From Porphyromonadaceae bacterium UBA3318 (GTDB lineage: Bacteria > Bacteroidota > Bacteroidia > Bacteroidales > Muribaculaceae), in assembly GCA_002361235.1 (NCBI GenBank), contig DESI01000042.1, forward strand, positions 1-11,866: a stretch of DNA of 11,866 nucleotides, given 5' to 3'. Both the position numbers and the translations under genes were made by a program. Every line of letters starts with the position of its first letter. The first letter of the stretch is position 1. Positions 1 to 6,067 of this stretch are shown piece after piece. The notes beneath the pieces were generated by a model that saw nothing but the letters and a program-made list of their open reading frames with translations, was not told where the DNA came from and did not search any database.

Positions 1-60
1 TAGCTAAAGTAGCTATAATAGCTATAATAGCTAAAATAGCTATGGCAGCTGCAATAGCTA
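1..60. repeat. 9-bp tandem repeat array, about 6.7 copies
   Basis: The unit TAGCTATAA repeats without gaps from base 1. Copies begin at 1, 10, 19, 28, 37 and 46, with a partial copy at 55; later copies have diverged (for example CAGCTGCAA). The array probably continues left of the window. Because the period is a multiple of three, one plus-strand frame (from base 3) stays open and reads as Ala/Ile-rich residues until a TGA at 90-92, so this could be the tail of an upstream gene. That stop falls inside the following terminator hairpin, and the minus strand is also open, so coding is uncertain. A non-coding slippage-prone repeat is equally likely. Confidence 0.75.
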
Positions 61-72
61 CAGAGCACACAG

Positions 73-106
73 ACGCGCTTCCGTCAATATGACGGAAACG
101 CGTTTT
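73..106 (+). terminator. Rho-independent terminator for an upstream plus-strand gene
   Basis: A 14-bp stem (73-86 paired with 90-103) has a 3-nt loop and a single C-A mismatch at 78/98. A T4 run follows at 103-106. No T-run exists on the other side, so it works for transcription coming from the left. Its T-run doubles as the -33 box of the next promoter. Confidence 0.65.
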
Positions 107-135
107 GCACATTTAAGAAAAAAAGATTAATTTTG
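104..135 (+). promoter_or_regulatory. Bacteroides-type promoter for the lysS cluster
   Basis: TTTG at 104-107, a 20-bp spacer and TAATTTTG at 128-135 match the Bacteroidetes primary-sigma consensus (TTTG, 19-21 bp, TAnnTTTG) at every fixed position. Transcription would start near 142 and leave a leader of about 60 nt before the gene at 201. The -33 box lies inside the T-run of the preceding terminator, so the two signals are packed back to back. Confidence 0.6.
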
Positions 136-200
136 TAACTGAGAAGCAACGACTTGCGGCGCGGAGGGTGTCCTTAGCGCTCCAATCGTGATATAAAGGC

Positions 201-854
201 ATGAAGATTAAGCAGATATATAACCCTAAGAAGGTATACGACGGATGGTTTGAGAGTTACTTCATCAAGCCGTGGATACGTCACTACGCCGACTTTGTGC
301 ATGGAGAGAGTGCGGGCGACTGCCTGCGTTCGCTTCTGGCGTGGCTGGTGATGACGCTTGGTCTGGCCGGTCTGCTTATGGGACTTGTGGGCCTGATGGG
401 TCCGGAAGTAGGCTTCGCGTGCCTGAAATGGATAGGCATAGCCTGGCTCGCGGCCTCGGCGATACCCTTCATCGCGTTGCTGGCACGTACGTTCAACGGT
501 GCCGAGGCCCAGCCCCGACATCCGAAGTTCTTAGGCATCGACTCGCTGACCGTGCTCAGCGCGCTGCTGTTCTTCATATTCGGTGTGCTGCTGATGTACA
601 CCACCCTTCATTCCGAAACACTTCATGCCCCCGCCGGCACTCCCGAGGACGACGGGAAGGTGCCTACCGATACCGTTTACGAGGAGGCCCTGTTCACGTA
701 CCAGAATCCTGTGATAGACACCGCCACGACGGTGGCGGACACGATGACCGACCTGTCCGACCCCGACCTTGTGACGCCCGACGAGAGTTTTGATCCCACC
801 ATCGAACCCGACCCGTCGAACCCGGCCCCGCAGGATACGGTCAATTACTTCTGA
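201..854 (+). CDS. Membrane protein of unknown function, three predicted helices
   Basis: I do not recognise this 217-residue protein. It has a basic N-terminal stretch rich in aromatic residues (1-35), three hydrophobic segments at about 44-66, 74-96 and 113-134, and a long hydrophilic tail (140-217) rich in Asp, Glu, Pro and Thr that is likely disordered. There is no signal peptide or lipobox. The sequence suggests an inner-membrane protein with a flexible acidic tail on one side. It is the first gene after the promoter at 104-135 and ends 38 bp before lysS, so the two are probably co-transcribed. A functional link to tRNA charging is not implied. The ATG at 201 is the only sensible start, since the hydrophobic segments follow directly. 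Confidence 0.8.
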   Translation: MKIKQIYNPKKVYDGWFESYFIKPWIRHYADFVHGESAGDCLRSLLAWLVMTLGLAGLLMGLVGLMGPEVGFACLKWIGIAWLAASAIPFIALLARTFNGAEAQPRHPKFLGIDSLTVLSALLFFIFGVLLMYTTLHSETLHAPAGTPEDDGKVPTDTVYEEALFTYQNPVIDTATTVADTMTDLSDPDLVTPDESFDPTIEPDPSNPAPQDTVNYF

Positions 855-875
855 CTAACGAATATAAACGAAAAC

Positions 876-882
876 AAAGGAG
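876..882 (+). promoter_or_regulatory. Shine-Dalgarno-like site of lysS
   Basis: AAAGGAG lies 10 nt before the lysS ATG. Most other genes here lack such a site, as is usual in Bacteroidetes, so this one stands out and supports the start at 893. Confidence 0.45.
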
Positions 883-892
883 ATAAGATATA

Positions 893-2446
893 ATGGCAAA
901 CCATGAACTGAGCGAGCAAGAGATAGTTCGCCGCAACAGTCTGAAAGCGTTACGCGACATGGGCGTGGAGCCCTATCCCGCCGCGGAATTCCCGGTGACG
1001 GGCCACAGCGCTGAAATCAAAGAGAACTTCAAGGACGACGCGGAGGCGCGTCAGGTGAGCATAGCGGGCCGCGTGATGTCGCGCCGCATCATGGGCAAGG
1101 CTTCGTTCATGGAGCTGCAGGATTCCGATGGCCGCATCCAGGTGTATGTGAGCCGCGACGACCTCTGTCCCGGCGAGGACAAGGAATTGTACAACACGGT
1201 GTTCAAGAAACTGCTGGATATAGGCGACTTCGTAGGCATCACCGGCGAGGTGTTCCGCACCAAGACGGGCGAGATTTCGGTACACGCCCGCTCGCTGACG
1301 CTGCTCAGCAAGAGCCTGCGCCCGCTGCCCATCGTCAAGATGAAGGACGGCGTGGCATTCGACGCCTTCACCGACCCCGAGCTGCGCTACCGCCAGCGCT
1401 ACGTCGACCTGGTGGTAAATCCCGGCGTGCGCGACATATTCATCAAGCGCACCAGGATGTTCAACTCGATGCGCCATTACTTCAACGAACACGGATTCCT
1501 GGAGGTGGAGACTCCGGTGCTTCAGGCCATACCAGGCGGTGCGGCGGCACGTCCGTTCATCACGCACCACAACGCACTGGACATCCCCCTGTACCTGCGC
1601 ATTGCCAACGAGCTGTATCTGAAGCGCCTTATCGTGGGCGGCTTCGAGGGCGTGTACGAGTTCAGCCGCAACTTCCGCAACGAGGGCATGGACCGCACGC
1701 ACAACCCCGAGTTCACCTGCATGGAGATATACGTGTCGTACAAGGACTATAAGTGGATGATGAACTTCACGGAGAAGATGCTGGAGAAGATAGCCCTGGA
1801 CGTGAACGGCACCACCAAGGTACAGTTCGGCGACCATGAGATAGACTTCAAGCCACCGTATCCCCGCGTCACCATGCGCGACGCCATCCTGGAGCACACC
1901 GGTTTCGACATCGACGGCAAGAGCGAGGACGAGCTTCGCGACTTCGCCCGCAACAACGGCATCGAGGTGGACAACACCATGGGCAAGGGCAAGCTCATAG
2001 ACGAGATCTTCGGCGAGAAGTGCGAGGGCAAGTATATCCAGCCCACGTTCATCATCGACTATCCGGTGGAGATGTCGCCCCTTACCAAGCGTCACCGCGA
2101 GAATCCGGAACTGACCGAGCGCTTCGAGCTGATGGTGAACGGCAAGGAGCTGGCCAACGCCTATTCCGAGCTGAACGACCCGATCGACCAGTACGAGCGC
2201 TTCGTGGAGCAGATGAAACTGGCCGACAAGGGCGACGACGAGGCCATGGTGATAGACGCCGACTTCATCCGCGCGCTGGAATACGGCATGCCTCCCACAT
2301 CGGGAATGGGCATCGGCATGGACCGCCTGGCCATGCTCATCACCGGCCAGCCCACCATACAGGAGGTGCTGCTGTTCCCGCAGATGCGACCCGAAAAGAA
2401 ACAACAGAACACCGACGCCCCGCAGGAGGAAACACCCAAAGCATAA
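893..2446 (+). CDS. lysS: Lysyl-tRNA synthetase, class II
   Basis: This cytoplasmic enzyme charges tRNA-Lys with lysine using ATP. The 517-residue protein has the class IIb layout: an N-terminal OB-fold anticodon-binding domain (about 55-145) and a catalytic core with motif 1 around 190-210 (ending in EVETPVL), motif 2 at 261-275 (FRNEGMDRTHNPEFT, holding the ATP-binding Arg) and motif 3 at 471-482 (GMGIGMDRLAML). The lysine-specific stretch PFITHHNALD follows motif 1. A short charged tail (500-517) follows the core. From memory, Bacteroides LysRS carries a longer C-terminal extension, so this one is nearer the E. coli length (about 505). It is followed by gpsA after only 6 bp, which indicates one transcript. 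Confidence 0.97.
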   Translation: MANHELSEQEIVRRNSLKALRDMGVEPYPAAEFPVTGHSAEIKENFKDDAEARQVSIAGRVMSRRIMGKASFMELQDSDGRIQVYVSRDDLCPGEDKELYNTVFKKLLDIGDFVGITGEVFRTKTGEISVHARSLTLLSKSLRPLPIVKMKDGVAFDAFTDPELRYRQRYVDLVVNPGVRDIFIKRTRMFNSMRHYFNEHGFLEVETPVLQAIPGGAAARPFITHHNALDIPLYLRIANELYLKRLIVGGFEGVYEFSRNFRNEGMDRTHNPEFTCMEIYVSYKDYKWMMNFTEKMLEKIALDVNGTTKVQFGDHEIDFKPPYPRVTMRDAILEHTGFDIDGKSEDELRDFARNNGIEVDNTMGKGKLIDEIFGEKCEGKYIQPTFIIDYPVEMSPLTKRHRENPELTERFELMVNGKELANAYSELNDPIDQYERFVEQMKLADKGDDEAMVIDADFIRALEYGMPPTSGMGIGMDRLAMLITGQPTIQEVLLFPQMRPEKKQQNTDAPQEETPKA

Positions 2447-2452
2447 ACGGCG

Positions 2453-3454
2453 ATGGACTCGATGGGCAAAGTAGCGGTTATAGGCAGCGGCAGCTGGGCC
2501 ACGGCGCTGGCCAAGCTGTTGCTGAACAACTGCAGTCGCATCGGATGGTATTTCCATCGTCAGGACCGCATCGATGAGTTCATTCGCAACGGCCGTAACC
2601 CTATGTACCTTACCGATGTGGAGTTCGACACGCACCGTATCGATTTCACTTCGGACATCAACGAGGCGTGCGGCAACGCCGACACGCTGCTGATAGTGGT
2701 TCCGTCGCCCTATCTGCTCCAGACCCTGGACGGCATCACCGTGGACATCAGCGAGAAGAACGTGGTGTCGGCCGTAAAGGGGATAGTGGGCGACACGGAC
2801 ATGATCGTCACGGACTTCATGCGCGAGCGCTTCGGCTGCCGCGAGGACCGCACCTTGGTGATAGGGGGTCCGTGCCACGCCGAGGAGGTGGCCTTGGGAC
2901 GCCTGTCGTACCTGACCATCGGATGCCATGACGAGACACGCTGCCGCGATTTCGCCGGCCTGCTGGCGGGAAGGAAGATGCGCACCATCCTCAGTCAGGA
3001 CGTGAACGGCATCGAATACGCCGCCGTGCTCAAGAACGTGTACGCCATCGCCGCCGGCATAATCAGCGGCATGAAGACGGGCGACAATTTCCTGGCCATG
3101 ACCGTGTGCAACGCCATCCGCGAGATGGAGCGTTTCGTAGACTCCGTGGCTCCGGTGCCCGGCCGCGACATCTGCCGCTCGGCCTACCTGGGCGACCTGC
3201 TCGTAACCGCCTATTCCAAGTTCAGCCGCAACCACTTCTTCGGCTCCATGATAGGCCGGGGCTACAGCGTCAAGGCCGCCATGATGGAGATGGAGATGGT
3301 GGCCGAGGGTTACTACGGCACACGCTGCATACAGCGCATCAACCAGAACGGCCCGAAGGTGGACATGCCCATCCTCAACGCCGTGTACCGCATACTGTAC
3401 GAGAACGAAAAGCCCGCGCAGGCCATCAAGCCGGCGGCCGCATCGTTCACGTAA
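2453..3454 (+). CDS. gpsA: Glycerol-3-phosphate dehydrogenase, NAD(P)-dependent
   Basis: GpsA reduces dihydroxyacetone phosphate to sn-glycerol-3-phosphate, the backbone for membrane phospholipids. The 333-residue protein starts with a Rossmann dinucleotide-binding loop (GSGSWATA, 11-18). SAVKG (K109) and GGPCHAEEV (138-146) fit the usual SAxKG and SGPxxAxEV motifs. K194 in LKNVYAIAAG matches the catalytic lysine of the family (K192 in E. coli as I recall), and YLGDLLVT with a downstream SRN forms the C-terminal helical domain motif. An alternative ATG at 2462 would remove three residues and still keep the fold. The gap to lysS is 6 bp, so translation may be coupled. The C-terminal 13 residues are Ala/Pro/Lys-rich and look like a tail. 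Confidence 0.96.
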   Translation: MDSMGKVAVIGSGSWATALAKLLLNNCSRIGWYFHRQDRIDEFIRNGRNPMYLTDVEFDTHRIDFTSDINEACGNADTLLIVVPSPYLLQTLDGITVDISEKNVVSAVKGIVGDTDMIVTDFMRERFGCREDRTLVIGGPCHAEEVALGRLSYLTIGCHDETRCRDFAGLLAGRKMRTILSQDVNGIEYAAVLKNVYAIAAGIISGMKTGDNFLAMTVCNAIREMERFVDSVAPVPGRDICRSAYLGDLLVTAYSKFSRNHFFGSMIGRGYSVKAAMMEMEMVAEGYYGTRCIQRINQNGPKVDMPILNAVYRILYENEKPAQAIKPAAASFT

Positions 3455-3570
3455 GTTAATAATCGGTAAAAACGCGACCCGGAGCGAATTTATAACCTCC
3501 CCTCGGTGTTATTACTGATACATTAGCATTGTGATTACTATTGTATATACTTAACTGAAAAATCATAATT

Positions 3571-4878
3571 ATGAGAAGCATTGAATTGAACATCGACGAT
3601 GCGAAATACTTCGCCGAGAAGGAGTACGACTCGATGGGAGCCGAGGCAACGGCCGCACTGACCACTCTTGAGGAGGGCACAGGCGCCGGCAACGACTTCC
3701 TGGGCTGGCAGAAGCTTCCGAGCGAGACACCTGCCGAGCTGGTGGAGCGCATCGAAAAGACGGCTGCACGTCTGCGTCAGAACTGTGACTACGTGGTATG
3801 CGTAGGTATCGGCGGCTCCTACCTTGGCGCCAAGGCCGTCAACACCGCACTGGCCGACAACTTCGAGTTCTATTATGCACCGAATCCCGGCGAGCCCAAG
3901 GTGCTGTATGCCGGTCAGAACATCAGCGAGGACTACACCGCCCAGCTGGAGAAGCTGCTGACAGGCAAACGCTTCGGCATCATCGTTATCTCCAAGTCCG
4001 GAACGACTACCGAACCGGCCATCGCCTTCCGTATCCTGAAAGAGAAGCTGGAGAAGGAGCAGGGCAAGGATAAGGCCAAGGACCTGATCGTGGCCATCAC
4101 CGACGAGAAGAAAGGCGCACTGCGCACCATGGCCACCAACGAGGGCTTCGAGACATACGTTATTCCCGACAACGTGGGCGGACGTTTCTCGGTGCTGACC
4201 CCCGTAGGCCTGCTGCCCATCGCCGTAGCCGGCCATGACATCAAGCTGCTGCTGAAGGGCGCCGCCGACATGGAGAACACCACTCTGCACGCATCGCCCT
4301 CCAACCCTGCGCTGACATACGCACGCCTGCGCAACGCACTGTACCGCAGCGGCAAGAAGATCGAATTGCTCGTCAACTTCGACCCGCGTCTCCACTTCTT
4401 CTCGGAGTGGTGGAAGCAGTTGTACGGCGAGAGCGAGGGTAAGGACGGCAAGGGTATCTTCCCCGCAAGCGTAGACTTCACCACCGACCTGCACTCCATG
4501 GGACAGTGGATCCAGCAGGGCGAGCGCAGCATCTTCGAGACCGTGATTTCCGTGGCCAAGCCCAGCGTGGAGCGTCGCATACCTGAAGACAAGGATAATC
4601 TGGACGGCATCAACTACCTGGCCGGCAAGCGCATCGACGAGGTGAACAAGATGGCCGAGCTCGGCACCAAGATGGCCCATGTGGAAGGCGGCGTACCCAA
4701 CATCCGCATCGAAATCGAGCAGGTGGACGAGTACAGCCTCGGACAGCTCATCTACTTCTTCGAGAAGGCCTGCGGCATCAGCGGCTATCTGCTGGGTGTC
4801 AATCCTTTCAACCAGCCCGGCGTGGAGTTCTACAAGTCCAACATGTTCAAGCTGCTGAAGAAACCCGGCTACTGCTAA
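3571..4878 (+). CDS. pgi: Glucose-6-phosphate isomerase
   Basis: This cytoplasmic enzyme interconverts glucose-6-phosphate and fructose-6-phosphate. At 435 residues it belongs to the shorter bacterial PGI type. Visible motifs are the sugar-phosphate-binding GIGGSYLGAKA (79-89), SKSGTTTEP (141-149), the PGI signature DNVGGRFSVLT (200-210) and the second signature ending WWKQLYGESEGK (280-291). E287, H308 and K422 line up with the catalytic Glu, His and Lys known from the Geobacillus enzyme (alignment by eye). The C-terminus KKPGYC resembles the usual KPGY ending, so the protein is complete. It lies 116 bp after gpsA. That gap is AT-rich and holds no promoter I can call with confidence, so pgi may be read from the upstream operon or from a weak promoter of its own. 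Confidence 0.97.
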   Translation: MRSIELNIDDAKYFAEKEYDSMGAEATAALTTLEEGTGAGNDFLGWQKLPSETPAELVERIEKTAARLRQNCDYVVCVGIGGSYLGAKAVNTALADNFEFYYAPNPGEPKVLYAGQNISEDYTAQLEKLLTGKRFGIIVISKSGTTTEPAIAFRILKEKLEKEQGKDKAKDLIVAITDEKKGALRTMATNEGFETYVIPDNVGGRFSVLTPVGLLPIAVAGHDIKLLLKGAADMENTTLHASPSNPALTYARLRNALYRSGKKIELLVNFDPRLHFFSEWWKQLYGESEGKDGKGIFPASVDFTTDLHSMGQWIQQGERSIFETVISVAKPSVERRIPEDKDNLDGINYLAGKRIDEVNKMAELGTKMAHVEGGVPNIRIEIEQVDEYSLGQLIYFFEKACGISGYLLGVNPFNQPGVEFYKSNMFKLLKKPGYC

Positions 4879-4917
4879 GAAACCCGGCTACTGCTAAGAA
4901 ACCCGGCTACTGCCAAG
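4861..4917 (+). repeat. 19-bp tandem triplication across the pgi stop codon
   Basis: The unit AAACCCGGCTACTGCTAAG occurs three times head to tail, at 4861-4879, 4880-4898 and 4899-4917. The first two are identical and the third differs by one base (CTAAG to CCAAG). The first copy encodes the last residues KPGYC and the stop of pgi; the others lie after the stop. The period is not a multiple of three and the protein already ends normally, so the extra copies are untranslated. Confidence 0.95.
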
Positions 4918-4974
4918 ACGCGCGGGAGGCGACGGCGGAGCTGAAGCTCCGTGCCGAAACCAACCCACACGACA

Positions 4975-5043
4975 CAAAGCAGAAGCAACACAACAAGAAA
5001 AGCAGAAGCAACACAACAAGAAAAGCAAAAGCAACACAATAAG
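4975..5043. repeat. 23-bp tandem repeat, three copies
   Basis: Three copies of a 23-bp unit lie at 4975-4997, 4998-5020 and 5021-5043, sharing the core AAGCAACACAA. Copies 1 and 2 differ only at the first base or so; copy 3 has two changes. The unit is purine-rich with almost no T on the plus strand. It is unrelated in sequence to the 19-bp array before it. A short perfect hairpin (4936-4941 with 4946-4951) sits between the two arrays. Confidence 0.9.
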
Positions 5044-5078
5044 AAAGGCCCCGGAGCACACGGCTCCGAGGCCTTTTT
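5044..5078 (+). terminator. Rho-independent terminator after pgi
   Basis: The stem pairs 5044-5057 with 5063-5076 around an ACACG loop, with one mismatch (5051/5069). A T5 run follows at 5074-5078. The GC-rich stem makes it strong for plus-strand transcripts from pgi. On the minus strand a broken T-rich stretch follows, so it may also stop the META gene transcript coming from the right. Confidence 0.85.
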
Positions 5079-5079
5079 A

Positions 5080-5131
5080 TTCGGGATTCAATCGGGATGA
5101 ATCGGGGTTCAATCGGGTTTAATCGGGATGA
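5080..5131. repeat. 10/11-bp tandem repeat, five units
   Basis: ATCGGG-headed units at 5080, 5091, 5101, 5112 and 5122 alternate between 11 and 10 bp (for example ATCGGGGTTCA and ATCGGGATGA), giving a higher-order 21-bp period. The array ends 11 bp before the stop codon of the META gene on the other strand. It is non-coding as far as I can see. Confidence 0.85.
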
Positions 5132-5142
5132 AACCGGTGTGG

Positions 5143-5913
5143 TCAGCGCGACAGCTTCATCACCATGTCGTTGCGGGCGTTGTAGAAGCCGAGTGATCCG
5201 TCAGCCAGACGGCCGTAGCTCGTCACAGTGGGCAGAAGGCTCGACAGAGCCTGTTCGGTGCTCATGTCGGGGCACGCCATGCGTGTGGACATCGCCTGGC
5301 CGAACGTGATGGCTGTGTAGTCGGTGGTGAAACCACCCGACAGGTTGTTGCACCCGGTCTCGCAGAAGTATTTGCCGTTCTTGTCGAAAGTGACGGTGCG
5401 CGGTTCGTCGGCAGTGTGCTTCACGTCCTTGCCGTCAAGCTCGGTGATGCGCCATTTGCCTTCCAGCGTTGCGATGGAATAGTCCTGGTATCCCTTGCGG
5501 AGCACCATCACCCGTTTGCCGCCGCAGGTCAGCGCCACTTCGTTGGCTTTGCGCAGGCCTACGTAGCCGGTGGTGTTCTCCAGCGCACGCTTCATGGCGT
5601 CCTCGGTGCTCATGTCGGGACATGCCATCATGGTTGAGGCCACGCGGCTGAACGTCAGATTGCCCGCCGGCAGGTCCTTGTTGAAACCGCACATCAGCCG
5701 GTTGCAGCCGGTGGTGGCTACGGCCCTGCCGTTCATCACGTCGAACGAAATCGTGGGGCCTTGGCCGTCGGCTCCGGGGGTAACGGCATTGCCGTCGACA
5801 CTTATCACGTTCCATTTGCCGGACAGACCGCCCAGATCGATGGTGCGGGTGCTGCAGCTTGTGGTCAACATCAGCGCGCATAGCGCCATTCCTATCGTTA
5901 TGCTCTTTTTCAT
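5143..5913 (-). CDS. Lipoprotein with two META (HslJ-like) domains
   Basis: The 256-residue protein begins with a lipoprotein-type signal (MKKSITIGMALCALMLTTSC, lipidated Cys at 20). I chose the ATG at 5913 rather than the longer open frame to 5982 because it puts the signal peptide at the N-terminus. Two META/DUF306 domains follow, at about 28-140 and 148-254. Each has the Gly-Lys-Trp opening, a TGCN motif (68-71 and 186-189) and the same ACPDMSTE octapeptide (97-104 and 213-220). The family includes E. coli HslJ, linked to novobiocin resistance and heat shock; the molecular role is not known. No acidic surface-export signal follows Cys20, so it probably faces the periplasm. It stands alone, downstream of the TPR lipoprotein gene but separated from it by a strong terminator. 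Confidence 0.88.
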   Translation of the reverse strand: MKKSITIGMALCALMLTTSCSTRTIDLGGLSGKWNVISVDGNAVTPGADGQGPTISFDVMNGRAVATTGCNRLMCGFNKDLPAGNLTFSRVASTMMACPDMSTEDAMKRALENTTGYVGLRKANEVALTCGGKRVMVLRKGYQDYSIATLEGKWRITELDGKDVKHTADEPRTVTFDKNGKYFCETGCNNLSGGFTTDYTAITFGQAMSTRMACPDMSTEQALSSLLPTVTSYGRLADGSLGFYNARNDMVMKLSR

Positions 5914-6009
5914 GTCTTTTTCTGAATTTAGTGTGTTTTTTATTGTGTGTTCTATGTTGCGTTCTCTAATAAGACAATACAACTATGCAAAAGGTTGAAT
6001 TCAGGCAGG

Positions 6010-6040
6010 AAAAAAAGAGAGGCGGCCGAAGCCGTCTCTC
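6010..6040 (-). terminator. Strong terminator of the TPR lipoprotein gene
   Basis: Read on the minus strand, a 10-bp stem (6031-6040 with 6017-6026, one C-A mismatch) closes on a TTCG loop with CG closing pairs, the extra-stable C(UUCG)G type. A T7 run follows (A7 at 6010-6016 on the plus strand). It lies 28 bp after the stop codon at 6068. Confidence 0.9.
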
Positions 6041-6067
6041 CCTTTATATAATGAGTTGTATTCTCTA

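Noticed and set aside
950..3235. 761-codon open frame on the minus strand opposite lysS and gpsA
   Set aside because: It spans two certain genes and the space between them. Its translation is dominated by His, Val, Ala and Leu, as expected from the complement of GC-rich codons, with no domain or signal.
3455..3570. Promoter for pgi
   Set aside because: TACTATTG (3536-3543) and TACATTAG (3519-3526) resemble the -7 box, but neither has a suitable -33 box.
3538..4680. 380-codon minus-strand open frame opposite pgi
   Set aside because: It is a reverse-complement shadow of pgi with the same unusual composition; pgi motifs and length are intact.
4961..5046. Possible small Lys/Gln-rich peptide from the 23-bp array
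   Set aside because: The period is not a multiple of three, so the frame is not conserved between copies, and there is no start signal.
4861..5131. CRISPR array
   Set aside because: Repeats are directly adjacent without unique spacers, and there are no cas genes.
5914..5982. N-terminal extension of the META lipoprotein to 5982
   Set aside because: It would bury the lipoprotein signal peptide 23 residues inside; the AT-rich stretch looks like a leader.
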